Part shown: positions 24,126 through 32,489 of the stretch, in pieces
Layout of the letters: each line of letters opens with the position of its first letter
Position numbering within the stretch: the stretch's first letter is position 1
Assembly: GCA_028278025.1 (NCBI GenBank)
Contig: JANQFE010000133.1
Coordinates: 1-40,523, forward strand
DNA length: 40,523 nt
Reading direction: 5' to 3'
Source: Thermodesulfobacteriota bacterium
GTDB lineage: Bacteria > Desulfobacterota > WTBG01 > CAIYCZ01 > CAIRTM01
Position numbers and translations under genes: made by a program
The notes under the pieces: model-generated
Told to the model about the DNA's origin: nothing
Databases searched by the model: none
Seen by the model: the letters and a program-made list of their open reading frames with translations, nothing else

Positions 24126-25772
24126 ATGGGTTTTTTACAAAAAACAGAACAGGACTTCAAGTTTATTATTCTTGAGGTATCAAAGCAGGTGAAAGATACG
24201 CAGAAGTTTCTTTCACAGCCTGAAGAAGAGCTTTTTGAAAAAATCAGCAACCGGGATGATTATATTGATATATTAAAAAGCAGAATTGAGGAACATTGCT
24301 TTACAGCCGTGCTTAATTACAAAGACAAAAATACTGCCAAACAGGCAGTTGACTATGCCCGCGCAATTAATATCATAGGTGCAAATCTTGAACGCATTGC
24401 AGACTATTCAGTCAGCATCGTTGATCAGATGCAGTATCTCCATGAGCGTACATTACTGGAAAGTTACGATCTTAAAGCACGTTTCAAAGAAGCAATCCAG
24501 GCCCTGGGACTGATTGAAAAGGCCCTGTTTAAAAAAAATATAAACCTTGCCATGCAGATTTGTCAAAGTGAATACGTACTGGATAAACTGTATACAGAGT
24601 TTTTTCAAAAAATAATAGCAGAAATTCGGCTTGGAAAGAATGTTGAAAACCGGATAACACTCTTGTTTATCCTGAGCTATCTTGAACGGATAGGAGATGC
24701 ACTGCTTAATATAGGCGAGGCAATTATTTTTGCCATTCTTGGACAGAAATTAAAAGTTCACCAGTACAAAGCAATTGAAGAAACACTGGCCTCATCAGAA
24801 ATGAATACATCCATAGGCGATGTTGCCTTTGAATCAATCTGGGGCACACGTTCCGGGTGTCGGATTGGACACATTCGTGAGCTGCGTCCGACAGAAAATG
24901 CTCAAAAGGTTATTTTTAAAAAGGGAAGCCGCAAAAAGCTTATGGAAGAAAAAGAGAATATTAAACGATGGGAAAATATTTTTCCCGGACTGCCGCCCCG
25001 GATTCTCAATTTCCAGGAAAACGGACGCCACTCTTCCATGCTTGTTGAATACCTTGGCAGTTCTACCTTTCAGCATATTATTTTGAATGCCACTGATGAC
25101 ATCTTTTCAGAAGCGTTTCTCAAACTTCAAAAAACTCTTAGTAAAATATGGTCACTGACCAAGCAGGATAAAGTAGTCAATGCCGGATACAGCAAACAGA
25201 TTTCAGCGCGCATTCAGGATGTACTTTCTGTACACCCTTCATTCAGGATGCCGGACAAACAGATCGGCTCAGTAAGTGTCTACTCCTTTGATGAACACAT
25301 TCGAACAATCCGTTCCATTGACAAAGCACTTGGTGCACCATTCTCTGTCTTTATTCATGGAGATTTTAATAGTGATAATATAATTTACAACCAGGATACC
25401 GGCAAGATACACTTTATTGATCTGCATCGATCACAGCAGTCCGATTTTGTTCAGGATATTGCAGTTTTTCTTGTCTCTAATTTCCGCTTACCAGTTTTTG
25501 AAACACCCCTTCGCAAGCGGTTAAATACGGTTATCAAATCATTTTATCACTTTACGCGTGATTTTGCAGGACGGCAAGGAGACACTACTTTTAATGCACG
25601 CCTGGCATTGGGGATTGCACGATCGCTTATTACTTCCACCCGTTTTGAACTCAACAGCAAGTTTGCTCGGGCAATGTTTATGCGGTCAATTTATATTTTT
25701 GAAAAGCTGACCGCCCATAACGGTGCACCCTGGGAGTCTTTTGTGCTGCCACAGGATATATTGATCTATTAA
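24126..25772 (+). CDS. PhoU domain fused to an APH-type kinase domain
   Basis: The start could be ATG 24126 or TTG 24114; no ribosome site decides it. Residues about 1-220 form a PhoU-type all-alpha domain with two repeated three-helix halves (RAINIIGANLERIADYSVSI, then ILSYLERIGDALLNIGEAI; both show the E-R-IGD/IAD metal-binding pattern). Residues about 250-548 resemble aminoglycoside phosphotransferase and choline kinase folds: VIFKKGSRKKLM with a possible ATP Lys, HGDFNSDN at about 411 (catalytic Asp, Asn) and IDLH at about 432 (metal Asp). PhoU proteins act in phosphate signalling. The fusion would couple a phosphate-sensing module to phosphorylation of a small molecule. Substrate unknown. 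Confidence 0.82.
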   Translation: MGFLQKTEQDFKFIILEVSKQVKDTQKFLSQPEEELFEKISNRDDYIDILKSRIEEHCFTAVLNYKDKNTAKQAVDYARAINIIGANLERIADYSVSIVDQMQYLHERTLLESYDLKARFKEAIQALGLIEKALFKKNINLAMQICQSEYVLDKLYTEFFQKIIAEIRLGKNVENRITLLFILSYLERIGDALLNIGEAIIFAILGQKLKVHQYKAIEETLASSEMNTSIGDVAFESIWGTRSGCRIGHIRELRPTENAQKVIFKKGSRKKLMEEKENIKRWENIFPGLPPRILNFQENGRHSSMLVEYLGSSTFQHIILNATDDIFSEAFLKLQKTLSKIWSLTKQDKVVNAGYSKQISARIQDVLSVHPSFRMPDKQIGSVSVYSFDEHIRTIRSIDKALGAPFSVFIHGDFNSDNIIYNQDTGKIHFIDLHRSQQSDFVQDIAVFLVSNFRLPVFETPLRKRLNTVIKSFYHFTRDFAGRQGDTTFNARLALGIARSLITSTRFELNSKFARAMFMRSIYIFEKLTAHNGAPWESFVLPQDILIY

Positions 25773-25819
25773 GTACAATAAAAGATAAACCGCCTATTGT
25801 TCATCGTGAAATCAGCATC

Positions 25820-26701
25820 ATGAAAAAAGTTGGTATTATTGGTATTCCAGGGAAGTGGTCATCGGAGCGGATTGCAGATTCGCTGCAGAAAAAGACCGGT
25901 TTTCGCATGCTTATAGCTATGGATGAGATAACCCTCAATGTTCAGGAAAAAGCTGCTTTTTGCAGGGGGAGAAATCTTGCTGAGCTCAATGGGATTATAA
26001 TAAAGAAAATTGGACCGTCTTATTCTCATCATATGCTGGACCGGCTTGAAATGCTGCATTTCCTGAACCAAAACGGTCTCGAGATCATTTCCAATCCTCT
26101 GTGTATAGCAAAAGCCGTGGATCGCTTGAGCTGTACCTTGGAACTGATGAAAGGCGATATACCGATCCCGGAAACAGTCGTCACCGAGAATATTGAAAAG
26201 GCCCTTGAAACTGTTGAGAGATTCGGACGGGCTGTTTTTAAACCATTGTTTACTTCCAAAGCGCGGGGCATGAAAGTAATTGAAAAGGGTAAGGATGCGC
26301 TTGCAAACATAGAAGAGTTTAAAGCAGCCAACAATCCGGTTATGTATATACAAAAAATGGTTGCTATCCCGGGAAAAGATTTGGGACTTGCGTTTCTCGG
26401 AGGAGAATATATTGCTACTTATGCACGGGTTAGTCAGCACGATTCATGGAATACAACAACGCACTTTGGAGGGCGTTATGAACCATACACGCCCACCAAA
26501 GATGTAATCGACCTTGCTTATCGAGCCCAGTCACTTTTCGGGCTGGATTTTACCTGCGTTGATATTGCTGAAACGCCGGATGGTCCAATAGTCTTTGAAG
26601 TCTCAGCATTTGGCGGCTTTCGCGGTCTTCTTGAAGCAAACAATATCGATGCAGCAGAATTATATGCAAATTATATGCTTGAAAAATTACCCGATGAATG
26701 A
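25820..26701 (+). CDS. GAK-system ATP-grasp enzyme
   Basis: A 293-aa RimK-like ATP-grasp protein. The central domain shows RFGRAVFKPLFTSKARGMKVI (Lys of the ATP site), then YIQKMVAIPGKDLGLAFLGGEYIATY and, near the C-terminus, FGLDFTCVDIAETPDGPIVFEVSAFGGFRGL, where Asp, Glu and the following Gly-rich stretch would bind Mg-ATP. Members join a carboxylate to an amine via an acyl phosphate. The GAK family, known chiefly from proteobacteria, is not characterised as to substrate. The gene overlaps the HprK-like gene by 8 nt, so the two are translated together. Confidence 0.85.
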   Translation: MKKVGIIGIPGKWSSERIADSLQKKTGFRMLIAMDEITLNVQEKAAFCRGRNLAELNGIIIKKIGPSYSHHMLDRLEMLHFLNQNGLEIISNPLCIAKAVDRLSCTLELMKGDIPIPETVVTENIEKALETVERFGRAVFKPLFTSKARGMKVIEKGKDALANIEEFKAANNPVMYIQKMVAIPGKDLGLAFLGGEYIATYARVSQHDSWNTTTHFGGRYEPYTPTKDVIDLAYRAQSLFGLDFTCVDIAETPDGPIVFEVSAFGGFRGLLEANNIDAAELYANYMLEKLPDE

Positions 26702-27782
26702 GCATATGCAGACAATCAATCAAATAGCGGATAATTTTTTGCATGAGGCAGCCCTGCATGAAACGCTGACCCTTGCGTTTGGAGATGTTTCTACGGAAGT
26801 ACGCACGAACTCGCGAGAGCTGAAACGGCAGTTGCGGAATTACTACAGGGGTTTTGTATGTGAAAAAAAACAGCAACCCCACATGAACATAGTTGCAGTT
26901 GAGAGCTCAGCACCCCAGTTTGACTGTAACTTTATCATCAAGCAGCCTGATCCCGGAAAAACAAAAATCAAGGAAGAATATATTGATTTTCCTGACGGGC
27001 GAATGGTCAAAAAACGTCTCACCGGGATGATTTTCTGTTTCGGCAATGGGCTGAATCTTGCACTGGGGCCCTGCACCGCAAACCCCAACCAGATTATAAA
27101 CTTTATCAATAACCGTTATATCCAGTGGCTGCTCAACAGAGGTTTCCTTTTGGGACATGCCGCCGCGGTTGAGTTTTCGTCTGCCGGTGTTGCACTTGCG
27201 GGTTTTTCAGGTACTGGCAAGTCAACCTTGGCCCTCCATCTCATGAACAGGGACGCGAAGTTTATTTCCAACGACAGGTTGATGATCAAAAAAGATGATA
27301 AAAAGCTTTGCATGATCGGTGTAGCAAAACTGCCGAGAGTCAATCCAGGGACTATTCTCAACAACCCCAGTCTATGTGATGTCATACCTGAATCTGAAAG
27401 AAAAGAATTTGAAAAATTGTCATCAAGTGATCTCTGGAGCCTTGAACACAAATATGATGTGTTCATTGATGAAATATTCGGCGCTGATCGTTTTTCACTT
27501 TTCTCAACCATGAAGGTGCTCCTCATCCTTAATTGGAAGAAAAGTAAAAGACCGGTTCAAATCGAACAGATAGATATTGCTGCACGCAGCGATCTGCTTG
27601 AAACCTTTATAAAGTCTCCGGGACTTTTTTATGAGCCCGAAATAGCATATCCGGAAAAAGCTTTTTCAAAAGAAGCATATAGTGCACATTTGCAGCACTG
27701 CCGGGTGTTTGAGATTACCGGTGGGATTGATTTTGAGACAGCTGTCGACACGGTACTTGATCAATTGAATAATTTTACTTAA
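26694..27782 (+). CDS. HprK-related kinase B of the GAK system
   Basis: I start it at ATG 26694, which overlaps the ATP-grasp stop and fits translational coupling; the frame runs open to 26595 but inside that gene, and ATG 26706 is another option. The product has 362 aa. A helical N-terminal part of about 150 residues precedes a P-loop GFSGTGKST at residues 170-178, followed by RDAKFISNDRLMI, the arrangement of the C-terminal domain of HPr kinase/phosphorylase. HprK proper phosphorylates HPr on Ser; the GAK relatives have no proven target, and no HPr gene is in this window. The target may be one of the neighbouring small proteins. Confidence 0.83.
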   Translation: MNEHMQTINQIADNFLHEAALHETLTLAFGDVSTEVRTNSRELKRQLRNYYRGFVCEKKQQPHMNIVAVESSAPQFDCNFIIKQPDPGKTKIKEEYIDFPDGRMVKKRLTGMIFCFGNGLNLALGPCTANPNQIINFINNRYIQWLLNRGFLLGHAAAVEFSSAGVALAGFSGTGKSTLALHLMNRDAKFISNDRLMIKKDDKKLCMIGVAKLPRVNPGTILNNPSLCDVIPESERKEFEKLSSSDLWSLEHKYDVFIDEIFGADRFSLFSTMKVLLILNWKKSKRPVQIEQIDIAARSDLLETFIKSPGLFYEPEIAYPEKAFSKEAYSAHLQHCRVFEITGGIDFETAVDTVLDQLNNFT

Positions 27783-27798
27783 AGCGTCGTTTTAAATA

Positions 27799-28989
27799 AT
27801 GAGAATTGACATAACACGATCTGTAACAATACCTGAAACGGTACGTATTGACCGATATCGCCGTGTGCCCGAATTGGGACCTAAGATACTTTTTTTCAGT
27901 GGAGGTTCTGCATTAAAAACACTGAGTCGCAGATTAATCGACTATACCCATAATTCAATTCACCTTATAACCGCGTTTGATTCAGGTGGCAGTTCTGCTA
28001 ACATCCGGCAGGCATTTGAAATGCTCTCTGTTGGCGATTTAAGAAACCGGCTCATGGCTTTGGCAGATCAATCAGTGCATGGTAATCGTGATATCTACAG
28101 GCTTTTTGCATACCGTTTTGATCATAATACAGATAACCAAAAACTTCACAAACGTCTGGTAAAGATGGCACAAGGCAGAGACAGCCTGATTACAAGCATA
28201 CCAAATCCAATGCGCAGGATCATTCGTAATCATTTGCACTCATTCTTAGAAAAGATGCCGGATGATTTTGACCTGCAGGGTGCAAGCATTGGAAACATTA
28301 TACTGGCAGCTGGTTATTTAAACAACAGAAGGCATATAGAACCGGTAATCTACATTTTTTCTAAACTTGTAGAGGTTAGAGGTGTGGTAAAGCCTATAAC
28401 CGGCTTGTCGTATCATCTTGCCGGCCGCATGGAAGATGATGAAATTGTTATAGGCCAGCACCGTCTCACGGGGAATGGCTGCACTGCAGAATGTAAAAAA
28501 ATAAAGGAACTTTTTTTAACCAAAAGTCTCAATTCTGATAAACCGGTCAGTATTCAAATTAAGAAAAAGACTAAAGACCTTATTCAGGGTGCAGACTTAA
28601 TCTGCTACCCCATGGGCAGTTTTTATACGAGCTTAATGGCCAATCTTTTACCTCAGGGTGTCGGTCAGGCCATAAGTGAAACACATTGTCCGAAAGTATT
28701 TATACCCAACCCGGTCGAGGATACTGAACAGTATGGGATGTCACTTGATGACACCGTTACAACACTTATAACGTATCTGCGAAAAACAGCAAATGGTAAT
28801 CATACAATAAACGATCTTTTGAATATTGTCATTGTTGATACAAAAAATGGAAATTATCAGAAACCGCTTAATTTAAAAAAGATCAAGCAAAGCGGGGTTG
28901 CAGTCATTGATACAGAGTTAATCTCTGCTGCAAGCAAACCTTTTATAGATAATGAACGTCTTATTAACGTGCTTCTCTCGCTTGCATAA
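27799..28989 (+). CDS. GAK-system CofD-like protein
   Basis: The 396-aa protein has the N-terminal loop ILFFSGGSALKTLSRRLID (about residues 30-48) and then FDSGGSSANIRQAF (about 60-73), the signature shared by CofD (lactyl-phospho-transferase) and YvcK/GluM-type proteins. NPVEDTEQYGM further on lies in the region where the substrate site is expected. The GAK group is larger than YvcK and always sits beside the ATP-grasp and kinase genes. CofD moves a phosphoryl-linked group onto a phosphate-bearing acceptor; YvcK acts in cell-wall and carbon regulation. Which of these, if either, applies cannot be told. Gap to the gene before: 16 nt. Confidence 0.85.
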   Translation: MRIDITRSVTIPETVRIDRYRRVPELGPKILFFSGGSALKTLSRRLIDYTHNSIHLITAFDSGGSSANIRQAFEMLSVGDLRNRLMALADQSVHGNRDIYRLFAYRFDHNTDNQKLHKRLVKMAQGRDSLITSIPNPMRRIIRNHLHSFLEKMPDDFDLQGASIGNIILAAGYLNNRRHIEPVIYIFSKLVEVRGVVKPITGLSYHLAGRMEDDEIVIGQHRLTGNGCTAECKKIKELFLTKSLNSDKPVSIQIKKKTKDLIQGADLICYPMGSFYTSLMANLLPQGVGQAISETHCPKVFIPNPVEDTEQYGMSLDDTVTTLITYLRKTANGNHTINDLLNIVIVDTKNGNYQKPLNLKKIKQSGVAVIDTELISAASKPFIDNERLINVLLSLA

Positions 28990-29045
28990 CATATGGGAAC
29001 ATATTTTTTTTGAAAATAATTTAAAAATTTAATGGAGGATATTCA

Positions 29046-29360
29046 ATGGAAAAGAAAGAAGTAGGGGTTAAGCGATCAATTGAACTCAAAGACGCAATTA
29101 AGTATTTGCACGACCTTGCTGACAGTCTCAAGAAAGGTGAAGTGTATGTACAGCAGGGCAATGAATATTTAGCCCTCAAACCAAAGCCTACCGTCTTCCT
29201 TGAAGCAAAAGCAAAAAGGAAAAAAGATAAAGAAAAATTCTCATTTTCAATTGGCTGGTATAATGAAACCCTTGTGGAAGAAGGCGATGATATTAAAATT
29301 AGTGCTGATAAACCTAAAGGGGATGTAAAAGAAATTGAGGAAACCGAGGAAGATGAATAG
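29046..29360 (+). CDS. Amphi-Trp domain protein (second copy)
   Basis: The 104-aa protein starts at ATG 29046 with GGAGG 7 nt upstream, the best ribosome site in the operon. It has the same helix-then-strands layout as the first copy: IKYLHDLADSLKKGEVYV, LALKPKPTVFLEAKAKRKKDKEKFSFSIGWYNET, then an acidic tail (EIEETEEDE). Trp and the preceding alternating residues match the amphi-Trp family. The strong site suggests it is made in excess of its neighbours. No third small GAK component with an XXXCH motif was found beside it. Confidence 0.8.
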   Translation: MEKKEVGVKRSIELKDAIKYLHDLADSLKKGEVYVQQGNEYLALKPKPTVFLEAKAKRKKDKEKFSFSIGWYNETLVEEGDDIKISADKPKGDVKEIEETEEDE

Positions 29361-29505
29361 TGATGCATAACGCTTGACGATGCATACCCTTGCTTTACTG
29401 TATGTATACGCCCTAAAAGAATGTATCGATGCTGATTCGATCGGGCATGAATCCTTTACAGACATTACAAACACTAATTATAAAGTTGCTTTATGGAGGA
29501 AATGT

Positions 29506-29946
29506 ATGAAAACATTTTTAAAAAAGTTTTTTCATCGGTTGCATATGTATGATGAAGAAGACAATATTAAACGGCATACAAAAACGCATCAGCACAAGTA
29601 TCCGCTCAACATGTTAGCGCAACATGTCGGAGAACCAATTGAGGTACAATATGTCGATCTTGGTCTGCCTCAGATAATGCAGGGGAAACTGAATTCTTCT
29701 CCATCCGACAGTGCATTTTATGTGAGCCTTGATGAGACTCATATGAATATTGTCTATTGGTACAATACACATGCCGATGGCAGAGTCTCCGGTGTCAAGC
29801 TTATTAAGTATGCAGGGGATGTGGTGTATCGCAACAATGAACTGCCCTTTGATTATGATATAGCCGAACGCTACGAACAAGGGCAACATATCAGCGGACC
29901 GATTAGAATGATGACCCGCGAATACCTGAAAGGGGTTTTTGGTTAA
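29506..29946 (+). CDS. Conserved-looking protein of unknown function, last in the GAK operon
   Basis: I chose ATG 29506 (GGAGG at 29495-29499, 6 nt away) over an open frame running up to 29374. The product has 146 aa without signal or membrane segments. It begins basic (MKTFLKKFFHRLH), has a His-rich stretch (RHTKTHQHKYP), then a mixed alpha-beta core (AQHVGEPIEVQYVDLGLPQIM, NIVYWYNTHADG). Not recognised. It follows the second amphi-Trp gene by 145 nt, which holds no promoter that I can support. It may be read through from the GAK promoter. Confidence 0.6.
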   Translation: MKTFLKKFFHRLHMYDEEDNIKRHTKTHQHKYPLNMLAQHVGEPIEVQYVDLGLPQIMQGKLNSSPSDSAFYVSLDETHMNIVYWYNTHADGRVSGVKLIKYAGDVVYRNNELPFDYDIAERYEQGQHISGPIRMMTREYLKGVFG

Positions 29947-30091
29947 GACTTATAGTATTATATAAAACCTGCCGGAGTATACGCTATTGTTTGAATGTTT
30001 GCACTACAGATTTGTTCATGATGGTATAACTGCACTAACACTTCTCCTTATCGATATTATGGTGCACTCCACTGTACTGTAGGCAAACCGG

Positions 30092-30760
30092 TTATAGCGT
30101 TTCATCATTAATTCTTATAATAGTTTTTTTTATTCCGGGAAGAATGCTTTTTCCTTTATATTGTAAAAACAGCCCATCCGTTTTACGGTACCAGTATTGG
30201 CCATGCCAAAAATGCGACAGCAGGCCGGTGGGCTGAACCCATACCCTGTGTGCTTCAATTTTTTCCCCGTTAATGAATATACATTCTGTTTCCTTTTTTG
30301 TAGCCTCCATTTTTATAACTGAAAAGTTGTCAAGGCGGATCATCCAGAAAAATGTTGATTTTTGCTCTGATGCAATAAAACTGCGCAGGGAGAACGTCAG
30401 CGGCTGATACCAGGGGTGCTTATCAATTATAAATGTTTTACTAATTTTTTCCCCTTCCAGGGTACCCTGGAAATAAATTCTTTCGTTTTGCCGGTATGCT
30501 TTAACTGCTGTTGCAGCTTTTCTCATTTCCCATTCATGGGTGTATCCTGTTAGGTCACAGATATTGTAAAACGTTACATCATTCTTCCTGGCAATGATTC
30601 GTGCAGTATCTTCAAGTTCCAGATCCCAGGTAAGGATGGTGGTTTGAGAACCGGTTGTTTCCAGATATGTATGGCTCTCCAGGGTTTTTGCCACTGTCTG
30701 AGAAGTCAGGAGTAATAAAAAGAGAACGCAGGAAGATTTTTGCAAAGTAATCTTTTTCAC
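30092..30760 (-). CDS. Exported protein of unknown function (paralogue of 32490-33179)
   Basis: A 222-aa protein with a signal peptide (KKITLQKSSCVLFLLLLTSQTVA). The mature part starts LESHTYLETTG and is beta-rich, with YFQGTLEGEKISKTFIIDKHPWYQPL and, near the end, WYRKTDGLFLQYKG. The other copy (32490-33179, same strand) aligns over most of its length: TTG near the start, FEGTLNNKKVSEAVTID-WYGSKLLL in the middle, FWYRLTDGVLL near the end. The shape recalls DUF3108-like periplasmic proteins. PHO-like promoter upstream. Role unknown. Confidence 0.7.
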   Translation of the reverse strand: MKKITLQKSSCVLFLLLLTSQTVAKTLESHTYLETTGSQTTILTWDLELEDTARIIARKNDVTFYNICDLTGYTHEWEMRKAATAVKAYRQNERIYFQGTLEGEKISKTFIIDKHPWYQPLTFSLRSFIASEQKSTFFWMIRLDNFSVIKMEATKKETECIFINGEKIEAHRVWVQPTGLLSHFWHGQYWYRKTDGLFLQYKGKSILPGIKKTIIRINDETL

Positions 30761-30828
30761 TTTTATCGGTTCCTATGCCCAATATACAATGGTAAGCAGC
30801 GACAATGTAGACGCTGTATCATGTGCTA

Positions 30829-30871
30829 TCGCTAATCCCAATGTGTTAATTCTGTATTTTTATTGGGTTAA
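30829..30871 (-). promoter_or_regulatory. Possible PHO-box-like promoter of the exported protein
   Basis: Minus strand: TTAAC (30867-30871), degenerate AAAAT, TTAAC (30845-30849), then after 10 nt TAGCGA (30829-30834). It has the same pattern as the lipid-kinase promoter. Confidence 0.4.
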
Positions 30872-30937
30872 TTTTTTAAAAAAGTTTTTAAATATCATAT
30901 CTTCACACACCCCCTCCCACGAAATACCTCTGCAAAA

Positions 30938-30991
30938 TTAATATGTTATTAATCAAATATTAATCCACATATTATTAATTCTAAATATAAT
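30938..30991 (+). promoter_or_regulatory. PHO-box-like repeats with consensus -10, for the metallophosphatase
   Basis: TTAAT (30938), TTAAT (30949), TTAAT (30960) and ATTAT (30971) are exactly 11 bp apart. A perfect TATAAT (30986-30991) begins 10 nt after the last. Leader of about 115 nt. Confidence 0.75.
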
Positions 30992-31114
30992 CTTACAATC
31001 AACTATACCGCTTATATAGTTTAACTAAAGCAGGGTATTCAGTATTACACCATTCCTTTTATGTGATGCTATACAACAATAATACAGCTATCTCGAAAAA
31101 TTGGCAGCATACTG

Positions 31115-32062
31115 ATGAGTGATTTGAAAAGAATCAGGTTTAAAGCTTATATTGTCTTTATCCTTTTTGTTACTGTTCCAGCGGTGCTGGCCGGTTATGA
31201 AGCTTGGGATTATTGGAGTGAGGATTCAGAGCGTCATAATGTTAAGAACGATCTTTTAGATGCTCCTTCCAACAGGAATATTAAAACAATAAAAGAGATT
31301 CAGGAAAATGTTGCTGAAAAGGAAAACTTCAGTTTTATTGTCATTGGTGATACGCACCAGAATTTCACTGTTTTTAACAAAATTATTCAATACGCGCATA
31401 GGCATAATCCTGATTTTATCATTCATACAGGAGACTTTACCAATAACGGGCACTATAGCGAGTATACAAAAATGATCGATTTTCTTGAGGACATTAATAT
31501 ACCGCTCATTGTTTGTGTGGGGAATCATGACCTGGAGCTTTATGGTGACAGATGTTTTTCACACCTTTTCGGGCCGCTTAATTTTTTCTTTGATTTGAAT
31601 GGATGCAGATTCGTTTTCTTAAACAATGTGGAGCGAAGTGTCAATACAGATGTTGTTGAACTCCCGGATACCCCGTATGCATTTAAACTCTCACGAGGCA
31701 TAGACAAGCATCTGGTTGCATACCTTGAGAGACTGATTCAGCACAGCAGCCGTAACTTTATCGTCATGCACATACCTCCTGCCGTAAAGCCGTTTGACTT
31801 CTATTGTTTTAAGAGAAACGGCGAAAGCTTTATACGTGCAATGACAGAAAACGCGGAGCGGATTGCACGTGTTTTTTTTGGTCATATCCATGGTTACGGT
31901 GAAGCCCGTTTTCAGAATGTAACCTATATCCAGGCAGGCGGTGGAAGCACCTGTGACAGTGATTTTAAAAGAGACCGAGCGGGAATAATCAACAGGCATA
32001 ACTATGTTTTGGTCACTGTTTCGCCGGCAACAGTAAACCACACGGTCTATTTTATAGACTAA
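31115..32062 (+). CDS. Membrane-anchored calcineurin-like metallophosphatase
   Basis: A 315-aa protein with an N-terminal hydrophobic segment (residues about 11-28) that is a signal peptide or anchor. The five metallophosphoesterase blocks are intact: D79-x-H81 (IGDTH), G106-D107 (HTGDFTNNG), GNHD 136-139, H219 (VMHIPP) and GHIHG 256-260. These bind two metals and hydrolyse phosphomono- or diesters, probably outside the cytoplasmic membrane. Driven by a strong PHO-like promoter. Substrate unknown; a broad phosphate-scavenging role is the natural guess. Confidence 0.88.
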   Translation: MSDLKRIRFKAYIVFILFVTVPAVLAGYEAWDYWSEDSERHNVKNDLLDAPSNRNIKTIKEIQENVAEKENFSFIVIGDTHQNFTVFNKIIQYAHRHNPDFIIHTGDFTNNGHYSEYTKMIDFLEDINIPLIVCVGNHDLELYGDRCFSHLFGPLNFFFDLNGCRFVFLNNVERSVNTDVVELPDTPYAFKLSRGIDKHLVAYLERLIQHSSRNFIVMHIPPAVKPFDFYCFKRNGESFIRAMTENAERIARVFFGHIHGYGEARFQNVTYIQAGGGSTCDSDFKRDRAGIINRHNYVLVTVSPATVNHTVYFID

Positions 32063-32098
32063 AGCACTTTTTACCAATTGCTAAGGAATAATGGCAGC

Positions 32099-32443
32099 AT
32101 GTTTTCGTTCCTCCGGAAAAACAACGATGAAACAACCGTAGTGGGCTATCAGCACATAACCTGTATGAACCCGGATTGTGTCTTTTTGTTGAAAAAAATC
32201 AATTATATTAAAGGGTGGGAAAAAATTATACATACAAATGGTTTTGATATCAGTCTTGCTTCAGCTAATGGCACACTCTATTATACATGCCCGCAGTGTA
32301 AAGCCAGAAATATAGTTGTCTTACAGGGTGAAAAAATTATCCTTGAAAAAATTATTAGATGGGAGTTGCCAGACCAGAGTGACAATTGTTCGGATGTAAC
32401 CGGCACACCAGCCCTTTTACCGGTTTTTGACGGACGGACTTAA
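32099..32443 (+). CDS. Small zinc-ribbon-like protein
   Basis: ATG 32099 was preferred over TTG 32078; AAGGA lies 10 nt upstream. The 114-aa product has a CMNPDC knuckle near residue 22 and YYTCPQC near residue 62, a CxxxxC/CxxC pair that could bind one zinc, with a short beta-rich stretch between. The tail after about residue 90 is poorly structured. It follows the metallophosphatase after 36 nt and is probably cotranscribed. No family name. Confidence 0.6.
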   Translation: MFSFLRKNNDETTVVGYQHITCMNPDCVFLLKKINYIKGWEKIIHTNGFDISLASANGTLYYTCPQCKARNIVVLQGEKIILEKIIRWELPDQSDNCSDVTGTPALLPVFDGRT

Positions 32444-32489
32444 ACTGCACCTGTTTTTTTATCATTGTGTTTTTAAACGTGATCACCCC

